From DASUAL01 sp035763805 (GTDB taxonomy: Bacteria > Gemmatimonadota > Gemmatimonadetes > Gemmatimonadales > GWC2-71-9): a stretch of DNA of 64,000 nucleotides. Numbering within the stretch: position 1 is the stretch's first letter; every line of letters begins with the position of its first letter. The position numbers and the translations under genes were made by a program. Location: contig DASUAL010000039.1 of assembly GCA_035763805.1 (NCBI GenBank), forward strand, positions 1 through 64,000, in the 5' to 3' direction. The notes below the pieces were generated by a model that worked only from the letters and a program-made list of their open reading frames with translations, was not told the origin of the DNA and searched no databases. Shown here piece after piece: positions 7,124-16,056 of this stretch.

Positions 7124-9250
7124 ATGAGCGTCTTTTCCCGCCTGAAGGCGTCGCCGGGTTTGCTCGTGCGCGCGCTCGTTGCGCTCGGCGCCGTGCTGGC
7201 GATCGTCGCGGCGGTTGCCGCCTACGCCCGTGGGCTTGCGACCGTTCGCCCGGGACTGGCGCTCGAGCTCGTGATCCTGGTCGCCGTCGGCGCGCTCACC
7301 CGGCGCTACGGCATCGCGCTCCCCGGCAACGGCTTCTCCTCCTACATCCTTGGCGTCATGGCGTACGCCGTGCTGGACTGCGGATGGACGTGCGCGGCGC
7401 TCATCGCGCCCGTGGCCATGGCGTCCGGGGACCTGTTGTTGCGCCGCCTCCCGCCGGGGGCGGCGCTCAGCAACGCCGCCCACCTCACCGCCGGCACGGC
7501 CGCCGTGGGCCTCGTGTACGAGCGCCTCGACGGCGCGACGGGCCTGGAGGCGCTCGCCGCGACGAATCTCGCTCCGCTCACGGCCCTGCTCGTACTGCTT
7601 CCCATCGTCGTCAACGCCACGTACTACCTCGAGCTCGCGCTGGGCCGCACGTTCGCGTGGGTGGATCCCGGGCTCACGGCGCGGTGGGAAGCGATCATAT
7701 ACGCGAGCTCGGTCGCCCTCGCGGCCGGCTGGCTCCGGCTCACGCACGCGGGGTTGGGCGCGAGCCACGCGCTCGCGTTGGGTGTCGTGCTCGCCGCCGC
7801 GACGGCGACGAGCCTGTACGTCATCCGCCTGGGCGTGCGCGCCGACGAGTTGGCGCTGATCCAAGGCCTGTCCCAGGCCATCGCGGGCGACATCTCGCTG
7901 GCCCGGAGCTTCGCTCGCATCCAGCAGCTGACGCGCCGGCTCGTCCCCTGGGAGCACATGGGGTTCGCCCGCTACGATTCCCGTACCAACGAGATGGAGC
8001 TCGTCGCCGACACGTCGGCGGGCGCCGCGGGCCGCCCGAACTTCCGCTTCGACGCCAACGCCGGGCTCACGGGCGAGGCCGTGCGCTTGCGGCGCCCGGT
8101 CGTCGCCCACGCCCTGCGCCGGGATCAGGTGGTCCTCCCCGAACGGGAGAGTCCGGGCTCGGAGGTGCTCGTCCCGCTGTACCACGCCGACCAGCTCGTG
8201 GGCCTGTGGAGCGTGCGCCACTCCGACCCGTCGATGTACCGCGACACGGACGGGGACATGCTCGCGCTGCTCGCGCCGCAGCTCGCGCTCATGCTGGCGA
8301 TCGAGATGTCGGTACAGCCGGTCGTGGGCGCTTCCGACCGGACCACCGCCTACATCGAAACGCTCACCGCAACGACGCAGGAGATCCACGCCTCGAGCGA
8401 GGAGGTGGCCGCCGCCGCCCAGCGGGCGAGTCACGATGCCCGGCAGGCGGCGACCCTCGTCGGCACGGTGGCCGGCGAGTCGGCCCGACTCAAGCAACAT
8501 GCCGGGGAGGTGGCGACCGCGGGCGAGCTGACGCGCGACTCGGGATCACAAATGGAGAAGACCACCGACAAGGTGCGCTTCGCGACGCAGACCGCGGTCC
8601 GCCGCCTCACCGACCTCGGGGGCACCACCGAGGAGAGCACGCGCGAGGTGCGCCGGCTCCGCGACGTGGCCGACCAGGTGGAGAAGTTCTCCGAGACCAT
8701 CGGGTTCATCGCGAACCAGACCAACCTGCTCGCCCTCAACGCCACGATCGAGGCCGCGCGCGCCGGCGTCCACGGCCGCGGTTTCGCGGTGGTCGCCGAC
8801 GAAGTGCACAAGCTCGCCGAGGCGAGCGGCCGTGAGGCCCGCGCGGTCGGCAAGTCGGCCCAAGACACGCGCCGGGCCCTGGACCGCGCCGCCGAGCTCC
8901 TGGAGCGGATCCGCGGCGATCTGGGCGACGTGGTCCAGAGCTCGAGTGAGTGGGTACACGACCTGAACCACATCGCCGAGGCCGCGTCAGGTACGGCCCG
9001 CGCCGGCAACCGGGTGGCGGAGCTGGCGCGCGGGATCGCCGAGCTCTCCGGCCGGATCACACAGTCGCTCGAGCAGGCGAAGACCGGCGCCCAGTCGTCG
9101 ACCGCGGAGGCCGAGGCCGTGGCGGCGGCCGCGGCCGAGCAGCTCAAGGCTATCGAGAACCTCGCCCATGGTGCCGTCGAGCTCGCGGCGCTCGCCGACA
9201 ACCTTGCGAAGGCGGTCCGCTTCGTCCGGGGGCAGAACGGCCGGCCGTAG
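7124..9250 (+). CDS. Methyl-accepting chemotaxis-type receptor with membrane sensor and GAF domain
   Basis: 708 residues. Residues ~12-245 contain about six to eight hydrophobic helices, a membrane-integral sensor with no large periplasmic loop. Residues ~250-395 resemble a GAF domain. Residues ~400-700 form the long coiled-coil signalling domain with the hairpin tip IANQTNLLALNATIEAARAG and GRGFAVVADEVHKLAEAS, which bind CheA/CheW in classical receptors. No HAMP domain was seen. No other chemotaxis genes are nearby, so it may serve another Che-like pathway elsewhere. ATG start. Its 3' end overlaps the start region of the following lipoprotein. Confidence 0.85.
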   Translation: MSVFSRLKASPGLLVRALVALGAVLAIVAAVAAYARGLATVRPGLALELVILVAVGALTRRYGIALPGNGFSSYILGVMAYAVLDCGWTCAALIAPVAMASGDLLLRRLPPGAALSNAAHLTAGTAAVGLVYERLDGATGLEALAATNLAPLTALLVLLPIVVNATYYLELALGRTFAWVDPGLTARWEAIIYASSVALAAGWLRLTHAGLGASHALALGVVLAAATATSLYVIRLGVRADELALIQGLSQAIAGDISLARSFARIQQLTRRLVPWEHMGFARYDSRTNEMELVADTSAGAAGRPNFRFDANAGLTGEAVRLRRPVVAHALRRDQVVLPERESPGSEVLVPLYHADQLVGLWSVRHSDPSMYRDTDGDMLALLAPQLALMLAIEMSVQPVVGASDRTTAYIETLTATTQEIHASSEEVAAAAQRASHDARQAATLVGTVAGESARLKQHAGEVATAGELTRDSGSQMEKTTDKVRFATQTAVRRLTDLGGTTEESTREVRRLRDVADQVEKFSETIGFIANQTNLLALNATIEAARAGVHGRGFAVVADEVHKLAEASGREARAVGKSAQDTRRALDRAAELLERIRGDLGDVVQSSSEWVHDLNHIAEAASGTARAGNRVAELARGIAELSGRITQSLEQAKTGAQSSTAEAEAVAAAAAEQLKAIENLAHGAVELAALADNLAKAVRFVRGQNGRP

Positions 9251-10697
9251 GCGCTCGCCGCTGCTCCTCGCCCTGCTCGTCGGCTGCGGCGAAACGGCGG
9301 GACCGCGCGCGCCCACGAGCCCGCGCATCGAGTGGGTCGACGGCGCGCTCGAGCCCGTGCTCGTGCGCGGCCAAGCCACCGTGGTTGAAGGCCTTGGGTT
9401 CGGCGTCGGGAGCGGCGCCAGGGGCGGCGTCGCCTTCGCGAAGAGCGGCGGGGGCACCGCGACCGCGCTCGTCGCCGCGTGGAGCGACCTCGCGATCCGC
9501 GTCACCGTCCCGGACAGCGCCGTTTCGGGCACGCTCGCCGTCACGACGGCGACTGGACTGAGGCTGACCGCCGCCGTGCACGTGCTGCCGCGCGTGTCCT
9601 ACGGCCCGGACACGCTCGCCTGGACGCCGCGGGCCGCCTTCCCGACCGCGCCCATCGGCGTCGGCGTGGCCGCGGCGGAGATCCCGGCCGGCGCGGTGAT
9701 CGCGACGACTCTCTACGCCGTCGGCGGCGCTGAGCAGCTCGGCCCGCGTCTCATCCCGGACAGCGGCGTATACGTCGCCCGCGCGCAGCCCGGCGGGGCG
9801 ATCCTGTCCTGGACGCGGCAGCGCGATCACTCCGACCCCGCGCGCTCCCGGGTCCTGCCCGCGCCGCGAGCGTTCGCCGCGGTCGCCGCCGCCACGCGCT
9901 ACAACTCCCGCTTCGAGGGCAGCGCGCTGTACGTGATCGGCGGGACCGATTCCTCGGGCCGGGCGCAGGCCTCCGTGCTCGCGGCCGACGTCACCGCCGA
10001 CAGCGTGTCCAGCCGGTTCGCACCGATCGAGCCGCTCCCCGCTCCAGTTGCGGGAGCGATCGCGGTCGTGAAGCGCGGCCGCATCTACGTGATCGGTGGG
10101 ACGGACTCGATCGGGCGCCCCCAGCGCACCGTGTTCGTGGGCCGCATCGGCCTCGACGGGCACATCGACGGCTGGTACGAGCAGCCGCTGCTCACGACCC
10201 CGCGGGCCTACGGCGGTGCGGTGGTCCTCGACGACCGCGTAGTCGCGTTCGGTGGCGTGGCGGACAGCGTCCCGCCCGGGGGCGGGCTGGACCCCGCCCT
10301 CACGCGGCTTGCCTCGAGCGATACGGCCCCCCTGAGCCTCGTGTCGGGGTTCTTCGCGGGCCCTTGGGCGGCGGGCGCCGCGCTGCTGCCGACGGGGCGG
10401 TCGCAGTTCGCGACGCTCGACCTGGGCGACGTCGTGTTGCTCGTGGGCGGGATGTACGCCGGTGCGTCCACGAACAGCGCGGAAACCGTCGCCGCGGCCG
10501 CGGGGGGCGACTCGCTCGGCGCCTTCGCCGGGCCGGTGGGCACAAACACCATCGCGGGCCCGCCTAACGACGGGGGCACCCTGGTCGGGCCGACGGGGAT
10601 CACCTGGCGCGAGGCCGACGGATCGCGCCGCGCAATTGTGATCGGGGGCACAGATCTCGGCACGGGTTTGCGCAGGTCGGGCGTCTGGGGTTTCTAA
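9204..10697 (+). CDS. Kelch-like beta-propeller lipoprotein
   Basis: About 497 residues from a TTG at 9204 inside the end of the receptor gene; other starts are possible. The N-terminus is Arg-rich, then hydrophobic, with a good lipobox LLVGC, so the protein is probably lipid-anchored. Residues ~40-120 look like an IPT/TIG immunoglobulin-like domain. Several repeats follow with the kelch signature of paired Gly and hydrophobics (LYVIGGTD, IYVIGGTD, VVAFGGVAD, VLLVGGMY, AIVIGGTD). No catalytic site is evident. A role in surface binding or assembly is likely but unproven. Confidence 0.7.
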   Translation: MRRRSASSGGRTAGRRRSPLLLALLVGCGETAGPRAPTSPRIEWVDGALEPVLVRGQATVVEGLGFGVGSGARGGVAFAKSGGGTATALVAAWSDLAIRVTVPDSAVSGTLAVTTATGLRLTAAVHVLPRVSYGPDTLAWTPRAAFPTAPIGVGVAAAEIPAGAVIATTLYAVGGAEQLGPRLIPDSGVYVARAQPGGAILSWTRQRDHSDPARSRVLPAPRAFAAVAAATRYNSRFEGSALYVIGGTDSSGRAQASVLAADVTADSVSSRFAPIEPLPAPVAGAIAVVKRGRIYVIGGTDSIGRPQRTVFVGRIGLDGHIDGWYEQPLLTTPRAYGGAVVLDDRVVAFGGVADSVPPGGGLDPALTRLASSDTAPLSLVSGFFAGPWAAGAALLPTGRSQFATLDLGDVVLLVGGMYAGASTNSAETVAAAAGGDSLGAFAGPVGTNTIAGPPNDGGTLVGPTGITWREADGSRRAIVIGGTDLGTGLRRSGVWGF

Positions 10698-10767
10698 AGG
10701 ACGGCGGAGTTATTACCGTAGGGCCACGCCTTCGGGTAGGTCACGCCTTCGGGGAAGGAGTCGATCC

Positions 10768-12210
10768 GTGCGAACACTCGTCATCCTGGGAGCGGCGTTC
10801 ATCTGCGGGATCCCCCGCCTCGCCGCGCAGCGCGCCCACCAGTTTGAGTTGGGCGCGTTCGGATCGTTCACGCGGTACGACCGGACGTTCGGCCTCGACA
10901 ACCAGATCGGGGGCGGCGCCCGCCTCGGCTACTTCTTCACAGATGTCGTCGGCGCGGAACTGGACGCCGGGTACCAGAGCCCGGACGCGAAAACGGGCAC
11001 CGCGACCCCCACGGTGGCGCTCGGCAGCGCCAGCCTGGTCCTGAATTTCGGGGGCGCGCGCAACTTGTTCTACATCCTCGGCGGCTACACGCGGCTCGAC
11101 TTCGAGAAGACGGCGCCCTATCGCTTTACCGACAACGCCGCCCACGGCGCGATCGGCGACCGTGTGTTCCTGGGCGACTGGGGCGCGCTGCGCATGGAGG
11201 TGCGCGCGATTTACGCGCCCGGCACCAAATTCGCGCTCGCGGATTGGGCCGGACACATCGTCGGCTCGCTGGGGCTGTCCGTCTTCACGGGCGGCGGGCC
11301 CGCTCTGGACACCGACCGCGATGGTGTCTCCGATAAGCGCGACGCCTGCGGCGGCACGCCCAGCGGTGCCATGGTCGACCCCCGCGGCTGCCCCTCCGAT
11401 GGTGACGGTGACGGCGTGTACGACGGGCTCGACCGGTGCCTCAGCACCCCGACGGCGGCCCGGGTCGACGCGGCCGGCTGCCCAACCGACGCAGACCGTG
11501 ACGGCGTGTACGATGGCGTCGACCAATGTCCTAACACGCCGGCCGGCGCCCGGGTGGACGCGAAGGGGTGCCCCACGGATGCGGACGGCGACGGCGTCGC
11601 CGACGGCGTCGATCAATGCACCAACACCCCGGCGGGCGCCACCGTGGACCCGACGGGCTGCACGCTCGATGCCGACAAGGACGGCGTACCGGACGGCCTC
11701 GACCGGTGCCCCAACACGCCCGCCGGGACGGAAGTGGACAGCGTCGGATGCCAGCGGTTCAAGGACTCCGACGGCGACGGTGTGGACGACACGAAGGACA
11801 AGTGCGCCGGCACCCCGCCCGGCACGCGTGTAGACGCCGCCGGTTGCCTGATCATCTTCACACCGGAGCGGACCCCGGTGATCCTGCGCGGCGTGACGTT
11901 CGAGACGGGCAAGTCCGCGCTCAAGCCCGAGTCCTTCACGGTGCTCGACATCGTCGCGCAGTCGCTCGTCGCGAATCCCGACATCCGGATCGAGATCGCG
12001 GGATACACGGACATAACCGGTGCCGCGTTGACGAACTTGAGGCTGTCACAGGCGCGGGCTGACGTCGTGCGCGCGTACCTCGTGAGCAAGGGCGTCGCGC
12101 CGGGCCGCATGGTCGCGAAAGGGTACGGCGCGGCCAGCCCGATAGCCCCGAACACCACGCGCCAAGGTCGTGCGCAGAACCGGCGCGTGGAGCTGCACCA
12201 GTTGCAGTAG
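10768..12210 (+). CDS. OmpA-family outer-membrane protein with six thrombospondin-3 repeats
   Basis: 480 residues from GTG, preceded by AAGGAG at good spacing. A signal peptide ends near RLAAQ. Residues ~25-180 form an OmpA-like beta-barrel (GGGARLGYFF, LYILGGYTRL-type strands). Residues ~185-365 carry six calcium-binding type-3 repeats of the form DxDxDGVxDGxDxCxxTPxGxxVDxxGC. Residues ~370-480 are an OmpA C-terminal peptidoglycan-binding domain, including the motif GYTD and ending QNRRVEL. It probably tethers the outer membrane to peptidoglycan through a stiff calcium-dependent stalk. A second, seven-repeat paralogue follows directly downstream. Confidence 0.9.
   Translation: MRTLVILGAAFICGIPRLAAQRAHQFELGAFGSFTRYDRTFGLDNQIGGGARLGYFFTDVVGAELDAGYQSPDAKTGTATPTVALGSASLVLNFGGARNLFYILGGYTRLDFEKTAPYRFTDNAAHGAIGDRVFLGDWGALRMEVRAIYAPGTKFALADWAGHIVGSLGLSVFTGGGPALDTDRDGVSDKRDACGGTPSGAMVDPRGCPSDGDGDGVYDGLDRCLSTPTAARVDAAGCPTDADRDGVYDGVDQCPNTPAGARVDAKGCPTDADGDGVADGVDQCTNTPAGATVDPTGCTLDADKDGVPDGLDRCPNTPAGTEVDSVGCQRFKDSDGDGVDDTKDKCAGTPPGTRVDAAGCLIIFTPERTPVILRGVTFETGKSALKPESFTVLDIVAQSLVANPDIRIEIAGYTDITGAALTNLRLSQARADVVRAYLVSKGVAPGRMVAKGYGAASPIAPNTTRQGRAQNRRVELHQLQ
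11305..11850 (+). repeat. Coding tandem array, six TSP3 units of about 27-30 codons
   Basis: Six successive in-frame units each encode an Asp-rich calcium loop followed by a Cys-x4-Pro-type segment and VDxxGC. Spacing is about 80-95 bases. Units 3-5 are the most alike, which suggests recent internal duplication. The array is part of the first OmpA/TSP3 gene and not an independent element. Confidence 0.85.
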
Positions 12211-12245
12211 ACGCGCGTGAGACGCGCGGCGGCGTGGGAGCGGAC

Positions 12246-13826
12246 ATGAGACGCTTCGGGCTGCTCATGGGCCTGTTGACGCTCCCCGCGGAGCGCCTCT
12301 CGGCCCAGCACGCCGGCAAGTTCGAAGTCGGCGCGTTCGGCTCCTACACGAGCTACGACGACGCCTTCGGACTGGCGCGCAAGATCGGCGGCGGCGCCCG
12401 GCTCGGGTACTTTTTCGGCGACGTCGTGGGCCTCGAAGCCGACGTCCTCTTCCAACCCGCCTACACCTTCTCGGCCGGCGGCACGCCGGCCACGATGCAG
12501 CCGCTCATCGGCAGCGGCAGCGTGGTCGTCAACCTCCTGCACGGCGGCCGCCTGATGCTGTACGTGCTGGGCGGCTACTCGCTGCTGGACTTCGGCACGC
12601 GGGCGCCGTTCGACTTCAGCGACCATGGGGTGCACGGCGGCGCCGGCGCGCGTGCCTTCCTCAGCAGCCGCATCGCCCTGCGCATCGAGGGCCGGGGCAT
12701 TTACGCGCCCGACACCAAGTCGGCGTTCGGATCCAGCACGGTGACCCACGTGGCGGCGACGGCGGGCCTCTCGGTGTTCCACCTCGGCGGGCCTCCAAAG
12801 GACTCCGACAAGGACGGCATCACCGACAAGAAAGACGCGTGCCCGAACACCCCGCTCGGCGCGAACGTCGACCCACGCGGCTGCCCGCTGGACTCCGATG
12901 GGGACCGCGTATTCGACGGGCTCGACAAGTGCCCCGAGACGCCGCGCGGCGCGCAGGTGGACGCGGGCGGCTGCCCGACGGACGCCGATGCCGACGGTGT
13001 CCCCGACGGCATCGACGAGTGCCCCGACACGCCGGCCGGCGTGCAGGTCGACGCCAGGGGATGCTCCAGCGACTCCGACGCCGACGGCGTTCCGGACGGA
13101 CCCGACCAGTGCCCCAACACGCCCGCCGGCGCCACGGTCGACAGTGCCGGCTGCCCGTCGGACACGGACAAAGACGGCGTGCCAGACGGCTTCGATCAAT
13201 GCCCCGGCACTCCCGCGGGCGCTGTGGTGGACCCCAAGGGTTGCCCCCTGGACGCGGACGTGGACGGCGTGCCGGACGGCCTCGACCAGTGTCCCAATAC
13301 GCCGGCCGGCGCGCGGGTCGACGCAAGCGGCTGCCCCCTGCCGACAGAGGTCATCCGCGACTCGGACTCGGACGGCGTTCTGGACACGCTCGACAAGTGC
13401 CCGAACACGCCGCCGGGCTCGAAGGTGGACGCCAACGGCTGCATCATCCTGTTCCAGCCGGAGATCACGCCCGGGGCGCCGGCGCGTCCCACGCTGATCT
13501 TACGTGGCGTGAACTTCGAGACCGGGAGGTCGGCCTTGACGCGGGAGTCGTACGCGATCCTCGACCAGGTCGCGGGGTCGCTCATCGCGAACCCCGACAT
13601 CCGGATCGAGATCGCCGGGTACACCGACAGCACAGGCCGGCGCGCGTCCAACCTGTGGCTGTCGCGTGCGCGCGCCGGGGCCGTGCGGGCCTACCTCGCG
13701 CGCAAGGGCGTCGCGCCCGGTCGCATGGTCGCAAACGGATACGGGGCGTCGGGATACATCGCGCCGAATACGACGGCGGCCGGCCGGGCGCAGAACCGCC
13801 GCGTCGAGCTGCACAAGCTGCCCTAG
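12246..13826 (+). CDS. OmpA-family outer-membrane protein with seven thrombospondin-3 repeats (tandem paralogue)
   Basis: 526 residues from ATG 12246; a GTG 12 bases upstream is also in frame. The architecture repeats that of the preceding gene: signal peptide ending LSAQ, beta-barrel (~20-175), TSP3 array (~185-400, seven units) and a C-terminal OmpA domain with GYTDSTGRRA and QNRRVELHKL. The two proteins are clearly paralogous over all domains but differ in repeat number. Only about 35 bases separate the genes, so they are probably co-transcribed. A strong hairpin follows the stop at 13845-13885. Confidence 0.9.
   Translation: MRRFGLLMGLLTLPAERLSAQHAGKFEVGAFGSYTSYDDAFGLARKIGGGARLGYFFGDVVGLEADVLFQPAYTFSAGGTPATMQPLIGSGSVVVNLLHGGRLMLYVLGGYSLLDFGTRAPFDFSDHGVHGGAGARAFLSSRIALRIEGRGIYAPDTKSAFGSSTVTHVAATAGLSVFHLGGPPKDSDKDGITDKKDACPNTPLGANVDPRGCPLDSDGDRVFDGLDKCPETPRGAQVDAGGCPTDADADGVPDGIDECPDTPAGVQVDARGCSSDSDADGVPDGPDQCPNTPAGATVDSAGCPSDTDKDGVPDGFDQCPGTPAGAVVDPKGCPLDADVDGVPDGLDQCPNTPAGARVDASGCPLPTEVIRDSDSDGVLDTLDKCPNTPPGSKVDANGCIILFQPEITPGAPARPTLILRGVNFETGRSALTRESYAILDQVAGSLIANPDIRIEIAGYTDSTGRRASNLWLSRARAGAVRAYLARKGVAPGRMVANGYGASGYIAPNTTAAGRAQNRRVELHKLP
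12790..13440 (+). repeat. Coding tandem array, seven TSP3 units
   Basis: Seven in-frame copies of the unit DxDxDGVPDGxDQCPxTPAGAxVDxxGCPxD lie in the second OmpA gene. One copy (DSDGDRVFDG) has Arg in place of the central Gly of the calcium loop, and the last unit is separated by a short insertion after GCPLP. The extra unit relative to the upstream paralogue points to repeat expansion or contraction. Confidence 0.85.
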
Positions 13827-13844
13827 CGGCGGCGGTCGAACAGA

Positions 13845-13885
13845 ACGGGCGGTCCGGCGGACAGCGAGCCCGCCGGCCCGCCCGT
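13845..13885 (+). terminator. GC-rich 16-position hairpin after the OmpA pair
   Basis: Bases 13845-13860 pair with 13870-13885, fifteen of sixteen positions matching, around a nine-base loop. It begins 19 bases after the stop of the second OmpA gene. There is no T-run after it, so termination would depend on stem strength or Rho. It probably separates the OmpA pair from the peptidase genes. Confidence 0.5.
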
Positions 13886-13943
13886 CGCGTCATCGGGCAG
13901 CAGCGGATAGCTTTCTGCCTTCCGGAACACAATTGAGCATCGC

Positions 13944-16049
13944 ATGAACACCCGCTGGCTGCTCCCTGCTGTCGTGTTGGGGCTTCTGACCGCCCGTCCG
14001 CCCGACCGCCTGACCGCCCAGACGTCCCTCCGCCCCTTCCAGGCGACCGACTACTACAGGCTCATGGCCGTAGGCCAGCCGCGGATCGCTCCCGACGGCA
14101 AGCGCATCGCCGTCACGGTGACGACCGTGGTCGAGGACAAGGATCGCCGGCACTCCGAGGTCTGGATGGTGCCGACCGACGGCTCCACGCCCCCGTTCCG
14201 CTACACGAGCCCCGCCACCGAGGCGTCGAGCCCGATCTGGTCGCCGGACGGGTCCCTGCTCGCGTTCACGAGCAAGCGGGAGGGCTTCGACGACGACGTG
14301 TGGTTCCTGCGGACGTCGGCCCCCGGGGGCGAGGCGTTCCAGATGCGCGGCGTGCACGCGGCACCGCGATTCTCGAACGACGGCAAGTGGCTGCTCTACG
14401 CCTGGCGCGGCGCTGAGCCCGACAGCCTCAAGAAGGAGCCGTGGCGCACGCGGATTTCGCCCGCAGCGATCAGCCGCGGGCCGGACCCGATGCGTTTCGA
14501 CGGACGGGTGTACACCGCGCTGCCGTTCCTCGAGGACGAGCGCGGCCTCGTGCCGCCGCGGGAGACCCGCCGGCCGAGCCATCTCTATCTCGTCCCGGTC
14601 GGCGGCGGCGAGCCGAGGCAGCTCACGAGCGGGGCCGTGAGCCAGCGCGACCCCGACTGGTCCCCCGATGGCCGCGCGATCGTGTTCGTGCAGGACTCGA
14701 CCGAGAACGTCGAGGCGCGCGACCAGGTGCGGCCCCAGTTGTATGTGGTGACGGCGGCCGACGGCGCCGTGCGCCGGCTGGCGACGCCCTACGTCGAAAA
14801 CTTCGACCCCGCGTGGTCGCCGGATGGCCGGCTGATCGCGTTCACCTGCTCGAAGGGTCGCGGGGACGAGAACGATGTGTGCGTCGTTCCGGCCGAGGGT
14901 GGACCGGCCCGGAACCTCACGAGCGCGTGGGATCTGGACCCGGACGCCGCGTTCTGGGCGCCCGACGGCAGGACGGTTTACTTCAGTGCGGCAACGCGGG
15001 GCAACATCCACCTGTTCGGCGTGCCCGCGGCGGGGGGAGCCGTCCGCCAGATCACTGGCGGCGAGCGCCAGCTCGGCGGATTCACGGTGTCGCGGGACGG
15101 CAAACGGCTCGCGTACACCGCGACCGACGCCACCCATCCCGCTGAACTGTTCGTCGTTCCGCTGTCCAGCCGGGGGGCGGCGACCGACAAGCGGCTCACC
15201 TCGTTCAACGACTCGTTGTTCGCGCAGCTCATCACGATCCCCGCGGACACCTTCTGGTTCACGAGCGTCGGGGGCCTGCGCATCCAGGCGTTCCTGATGC
15301 ATCCCTCCGGCTACCAAGCGGGGAAGACGTATCCCCTGATCCTCTACATTCACGGCGGCCCCCACTGGAACTATGGCAACGTCTTTTTCCCGGAGTTCCA
15401 GATGCTCGCCGGGCAGGGCTACTGGGTGCTGCTGGTGAACCCGCGCGGCTCGACCGGCTACGGCCACGCGTTCACCTTCGCGACCCGCGGGCGCTGGGGG
15501 ATGGAGGACTATCAGGACCTGATGAAGGCCGTGGACGTGACCATAGCGCGCGGTGGCGTCGACACGACCCGCCTCGGCGTCGCGGGCGGGTCTTACGGCG
15601 GGTTCATGACCAACTGGATCGTGGGGCACACGCAGCGCTTCGCCGTGGCCCAAACCGACCGGTCGATCTACAATTGGCACTCGTGGTACGGCTCGTCCGA
15701 TGCCCAGGGGCTTACCAACTACGAGTTCTTCGGGCCGCCGTGGGAGTCGGACTCGCTGTACCAGGCGCTGTCGCCGATGACGTACGCCAAGCGCATCCGG
15801 ACGCCGATGCTCATCGTGCACAGCGAGGACGACCGCCGCACGCCGATCACCGACGGGGAGCAGCTGTTCGTGATGTTGCGCAAGCGCGGGGTACCGGCGG
15901 AGTTCGTGCGCTACCCGCGCTCCTTCCACGGCCTCTCGCGCACCGGCCCGCCCTGGCTGCTCGTGGATCGGCTCGAGCGAGTGCGCACGTGGTTCGCGCA
16001 TTGGCTCGGCACCGGGGAGAACCCGCCGGCGGCCGCTTCGGTCCACTGA
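13944..16049 (+). CDS. S9 family prolyl-oligopeptidase-type secreted peptidase
   Basis: 701 residues. A signal peptide ends near RLTAQ. Residues ~30-420 form a WD40-like/TolB-type beta-propeller with repeated SPDG and WSPDG motifs. Residues ~430-690 are the alpha/beta-hydrolase domain. The nucleophile Ser is in GGSYGGF, the Asp in HSEDDRRTP and the His in RSFHGLSRTG, so the catalytic triad is complete. It resembles dipeptidyl/acylaminoacyl peptidases that trim short peptides in the periplasm or outside the cell. The M14 peptidase gene starts within ten bases downstream, so a peptide-scavenging operon is likely. Confidence 0.9.
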   Translation: MNTRWLLPAVVLGLLTARPPDRLTAQTSLRPFQATDYYRLMAVGQPRIAPDGKRIAVTVTTVVEDKDRRHSEVWMVPTDGSTPPFRYTSPATEASSPIWSPDGSLLAFTSKREGFDDDVWFLRTSAPGGEAFQMRGVHAAPRFSNDGKWLLYAWRGAEPDSLKKEPWRTRISPAAISRGPDPMRFDGRVYTALPFLEDERGLVPPRETRRPSHLYLVPVGGGEPRQLTSGAVSQRDPDWSPDGRAIVFVQDSTENVEARDQVRPQLYVVTAADGAVRRLATPYVENFDPAWSPDGRLIAFTCSKGRGDENDVCVVPAEGGPARNLTSAWDLDPDAAFWAPDGRTVYFSAATRGNIHLFGVPAAGGAVRQITGGERQLGGFTVSRDGKRLAYTATDATHPAELFVVPLSSRGAATDKRLTSFNDSLFAQLITIPADTFWFTSVGGLRIQAFLMHPSGYQAGKTYPLILYIHGGPHWNYGNVFFPEFQMLAGQGYWVLLVNPRGSTGYGHAFTFATRGRWGMEDYQDLMKAVDVTIARGGVDTTRLGVAGGSYGGFMTNWIVGHTQRFAVAQTDRSIYNWHSWYGSSDAQGLTNYEFFGPPWESDSLYQALSPMTYAKRIRTPMLIVHSEDDRRTPITDGEQLFVMLRKRGVPAEFVRYPRSFHGLSRTGPPWLLVDRLERVRTWFAHWLGTGENPPAAASVH

Positions 16050-16056
16050 CGCCGTG

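Noticed and set aside
11613..13199. 528-codon minus-strand frame across both OmpA genes
   Set aside because: It arises from the antisense of the TSP3 repeats and crosses two clear plus-strand genes.
11305..13440. Regularly spaced DNA repeats resembling a CRISPR array
   Set aside because: The units are translated TSP3 motifs in frame, diverge from one another, and lack constant repeat and unique spacer structure.
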